Translations under genes and position numbers: made by a program
Part shown: piece after piece, positions 6,795 through 8,177 of the stretch
How the letters are laid out: every line of letters begins with the position of its first letter
How positions within the stretch are numbered: the stretch's first letter is position 1
The notes under the pieces: model-generated
The model's database searches: none
Told to the model about the DNA's origin: nothing
Seen by the model: only the letters and a program-made list of their open reading frames with translations
Source: Candidatus Omnitrophota bacterium
GTDB lineage: Bacteria > Omnitrophota > Gorgyraeia > Tantalellales > Tantalellaceae
Direction: 5' to 3'
NCBI GenBank assembly: GCA_013204685.1
Contig: JABMSC010000233.1
Coordinates: forward strand, 1-8,177
DNA length: 8,177 nt

Positions 6795-7307
6795 ATGGAG
6801 TCTAACGGGGTAAAAAGAAAAATTGTTTTATTCATTCTGGGTTTTATTGTATGGTGTTTATTGGTCTGGGTGCCTGACTGGCAGCATCTTGTCGTAGGTG
6901 TTTTTGTTGCCGGGATGATAGCACTTCTAGTGGGGGATCTTTTTATTAAAAAGCCCGGTAAATTAAAACATCCGCATCGTTACCGGTATTTTATATTTCA
7001 GTATGTTCCAACGTTCTTATGGGAATGTATCAAAGCGAATATAGATGTTGCGTATCGCGTAGTGCATCCCAATTTGCCGATAAATCCGGGTATAGTGAAG
7101 GTAAAAACAACATTAACGTCGGACACGGCGCTTACGTTTTTGGCCAATTCGATAACCTTGACCCCCGGGACCATGAGCGTGGATATTGATAAGGATAAAG
7201 GTGTATTATATATACACTGGATCAACGTCAAAGACAAAGATGTTAAGGGCGCGACAAAAGATATTGTAGAGAAATTCGAACATATACTTGCAAAAGTATT
7301 TGAATAA
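6795..7307 (+). CDS. mrpE: MrpE/MnhE/MbhA-like antiporter subunit
   Basis: 170 aa from the ATG at 6795. The N-terminus has two membrane helices (about 9-25 and 31-50), and a third amphipathic or membrane segment follows near 65-80. The C-terminal cytoplasmic domain carries the MNHE signature: ANIDVAYRVVHPNLPINPGIVKVKTTLTSDTALTFLANSITLTPGTMSVDI (81-131), with ITLTPGT, then YIHWINV (139-145). It is an assembly or structural subunit of Mrp complexes. The frame is open back to an ATG at 6732, which would add MNPVRLPIWRSLRDVNDRMRK. That extension is basic, has no ribosome site and is encoded by the inverted-repeat element, so I reject it. The family length of about 160 aa supports the shorter form. 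The start lies inside a possible RNA switch. Confidence 0.9.
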   Translation: MESNGVKRKIVLFILGFIVWCLLVWVPDWQHLVVGVFVAGMIALLVGDLFIKKPGKLKHPHRYRYFIFQYVPTFLWECIKANIDVAYRVVHPNLPINPGIVKVKTTLTSDTALTFLANSITLTPGTMSVDIDKDKGVLYIHWINVKDKDVKGATKDIVEKFEHILAKVFE

Positions 7308-7312
7308 GAGGA
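7308..7312 (+). promoter_or_regulatory. Ribosome binding site of mrpF
   Basis: GAGGA lies directly after the mrpE stop and 5 nt before the ATG at 7318. It makes that start much more likely than an in-frame TTG at 7288 inside mrpE. Confidence 0.8.
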
Positions 7313-7317
7313 AGAAG

Positions 7318-7686
7318 ATGAAAATTGTTAGATGGTTAATAGGATTAATTGTTTTATCATTTATTATCGGATGGATAATCTTTAGGCCGTTTTCGTTTCT
7401 TTTTTATCCGGATCTTCCCTTTGTAGGGTTTCTTGGCAGGGCAATGTATATACTGATCCTGGCATGCGCTCTATGTCTTTACCGCGTGTTCAGGGGACCC
7501 ACAGGGGCCGATCGTATCGTGGCAATAGATATCTTCGGCATTATGATAGTTGGATTTTGTTCTATTTTGACCATTTCAACCGGCAGATCATGGTATATAG
7601 ACATAGGAATAGCGTGGGCCCTGCAGAGTTTTATCGGCACACTTGCGCTTTCTAAATATTTAGAAGGAAAAGGATTTGATGAGTAA
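7318..7686 (+). CDS. mrpF: MrpF/MnhF/MbhB-like antiporter subunit with an extra N-terminal helix
   Basis: 122 aa. The MrpF domain covers about residues 38-117: a helix, then YRVFRGPTGADRIVAIDIFGIMIVG (55-79), with the GPTxxDRIvAlD signature, and SWYIDIGIAWALQSFIGTLALSKYLEGKG at the end. Usual MrpF proteins have about 85-95 residues and three membrane helices. Here a further hydrophobic segment (WLIGLIVLSFIIGWIIF, 6-22) and a linker (FRPFSFLFYPDLPF) precede the domain, giving four helices. The start is fixed by GAGGA 5 nt upstream. The end overlaps mrpG by 8 nt, implying coupled translation. In known complexes MrpF sits with MrpE and MrpG at one end of the membrane arm. Confidence 0.9.
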   Translation: MKIVRWLIGLIVLSFIIGWIIFRPFSFLFYPDLPFVGFLGRAMYILILACALCLYRVFRGPTGADRIVAIDIFGIMIVGFCSILTISTGRSWYIDIGIAWALQSFIGTLALSKYLEGKGFDE

Positions 7687-8023
7687 CATTATTGATATTG
7701 TAGGATTGGTGTTTATCGGGATAGGGCTGGCCTTTGACTTCTTCGGATGTCTGGGGCTTGTGCGCCTTCCTGACGTATACAACCGCCTGCAGGCCGCGAC
7801 AAAAAGCGTTACACTGGGGACATGCAGTATTCTTTTTGGAACTTTCCTCATAGTGGGGTTTACCGCAGCGGGGTTTAAATGTCTGCTTTGTATGATGTTT
7901 CTTCTCCTGACCGCACCGGTGGCAGCTCACGCGGTGGCAAGAGGTGCCCACAGAGCAGGTGTTAAATTGTGGGATAAAAGCGTAATAGATAAATATGCTG
8001 AGGATAAAGAAGGGGAAATATAA
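7679..8023 (+). CDS. mrpG: MrpG/MnhG/MbhC-like antiporter subunit
   Basis: 114 aa, three membrane helices (about 5-28, 44-62, 66-84). The signature LGLVRLPDVYNRLQAATKSVTLG (26-48), with RLPDxYxRLxAATK, and LLLTAPVAAHAVARGAHRAG (75-94) are both clear. The charged tail, DKYAEDKEGEI, is soluble. The ATG at 7679 overlaps the end of mrpF by 8 nt. AAAGGA at 7669-7674 is the nearest ribosome site (4 nt) and AAGGA at 7664-7668 lies at 10 nt. A TTG directly before the ATG (7676) is in frame but less likely. It is the last gene of the Mrp block; in usual bacterial mrp operons nothing hydrogenase-related follows. Confidence 0.94.
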   Translation: MSNIIDIVGLVFIGIGLAFDFFGCLGLVRLPDVYNRLQAATKSVTLGTCSILFGTFLIVGFTAAGFKCLLCMMFLLLTAPVAAHAVARGAHRAGVKLWDKSVIDKYAEDKEGEI

Positions 8024-8046
8024 CAGTTGTTAAATAGAAACTAATT

Positions 8047-8177
8047 ATGAGAATACCTATACCAAAAATAAGAGAACTGGTAGAAGCCATAAAGGCGGTT
8101 ATAAAAGGGCCATATACGTCCAAGTTCCCGGCTGAGCCTTTTGTGGCACATCCGAATTTCCGCGGACAGCCTATATA
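8047..8177 (+). CDS. mbhN: NuoI/MbhN-like ferredoxin subunit, N-terminal part (cut by right edge)
   Basis: 43 complete codons are visible, beginning MRIPIPKIRELVEAIKAVIK and continuing GPYTSKFPAEPFVAHPNFRGQPI. The pattern of KFPAEP, then FRGxP, is the lead-in to the first [4Fe-4S] motif in NuoI, HyfH, EchF and MbhN proteins. The cysteines themselves lie beyond the window, so cluster content cannot be seen. In these complexes the subunit carries two [4Fe-4S] clusters and takes electrons from reduced ferredoxin. The N-terminal amphipathic helix fits docking on the membrane arm. The gene lies 23 nt after mrpG, and no clear Shine-Dalgarno site precedes it (TAGAAACTAATT), so initiation may be weaker or coupled. 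Confidence 0.85.
   Translation, partial: MRIPIPKIRELVEAIKAVIKGPYTSKFPAEPFVAHPNFRGQPI

Larger units (their letters stand above)
6736..6811 (+). repeat. Perfect 15-bp inverted repeat around the mrpE start
   Basis: The left arm ACCCCGTTAGACTCC (6736-6750) is the exact reverse complement of the right arm GGAGTCTAACGGGGT (6797-6811), with 46 nt between them. The right arm begins at the G of the probable mrpE start codon (6795-6797) and covers the first codons. The element nearly fills the largest intergenic gap seen in this otherwise compact operon. No T-run follows, so it is not a simple terminator. It could be a dispersed palindromic repeat that landed here, or an RNA structure that controls mrpE translation. 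The sequence alone does not decide between them. Confidence 0.85.
1..8177 (+). other. Mbh/Mrp-type hydrogenase operon (partial)
   Basis: All 13 genes read in one direction. Gaps are 1, 4, 28, 5, 4, 1, 30, -1, 68, 10, -8 and 23 nt in order. Subunits of the hydrogenase arm flank an antiporter block in bacterial mrpABCDEFG order. I see no promoter or intrinsic terminator inside, so a single transcript extending beyond both edges is likely. Confidence 0.85.

Noticed and set aside
6736..6811. Intrinsic terminator between mrpD and mrpE
   Set aside because: The stem is followed by TAAAAAGAAAAATT with no T-run on the plus strand, and genes of the same complex continue directly downstream.
8021..8032. 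Short inverted repeat TAACA-GT-TGTTA after mrpG as a terminator
   Set aside because: The stem is five AT-rich pairs with a two-base loop and no T-tract. The next hydrogenase gene begins at 8047.

Overview
The window is part of one densely packed plus-strand operon. It encodes a membrane-bound, ferredoxin-linked group 4 [NiFe] hydrogenase joined to a complete Mrp-type cation/proton antiporter module (Mbh/Mrp-Mbh type). Thirteen genes are visible. The first (NuoH-like) is cut by the left edge and the last (NuoI-like ferredoxin) by the right edge. Gaps run from an 8-nt overlap to 30 nt, with a single 68-nt exception before mrpE. There is no RNA gene, CRISPR array, insertion sequence, promoter or terminator that I can support, and no gene-free stretch over 100 nt.

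Layout: 1-69 is the C-terminus of the NuoH/MbhM-like membrane anchor. 71-2202 holds the peripheral hydrogenase arm: the NuoB-like small subunit, a NuoC-like subunit and the NuoD-like [NiFe] large subunit. 2208-4401 holds a NuoL-like antiporter subunit followed by a separate MbhD+MbhE-like protein; together they correspond to a split MrpA. 4403-8023 holds MrpB, MrpC, MrpD, MrpE, MrpF and MrpG in the same order as the classical bacterial mrpABCDEFG operon. 8047 to the right edge is the N-terminus of the NuoI/MbhN-like 2x[4Fe-4S] subunit.

Inferred joint function: reduced ferredoxin gives electrons to the NuoI-like protein, then through the NuoB-like [4Fe-4S] cluster to the [NiFe] site of the large subunit, where protons become H2. 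The released energy passes through the NuoH-like subunit to the antiporter-like membrane arm, which moves H+ and probably Na+. All four nickel-binding cysteines are present, so this looks like a real hydrogenase and not an Mbx/Mbs-like sulfur reductase or a complex I relative. The large subunit ends with a 32-residue tail of the kind removed by a maturation protease, which is not encoded here.

The host is most likely an anaerobic, probably fermentative, bacterium: the Mrp genes are in bacterial order, starts are ATG with purine-rich Shine-Dalgarno sites, and GC looks moderate (mid-forties percent, judged by eye). An uncultivated lineage such as Omnitrophota would fit, but that is a weak guess.

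The points most worth a second look are: a perfect 15-bp inverted repeat with a competing internal hairpin over the mrpE start; loss of the canonical TM5 glutamate in the NuoL-like subunit although MrpD keeps it; an unusual membrane glutamate in MrpC; and an MrpF with an extra N-terminal membrane helix.
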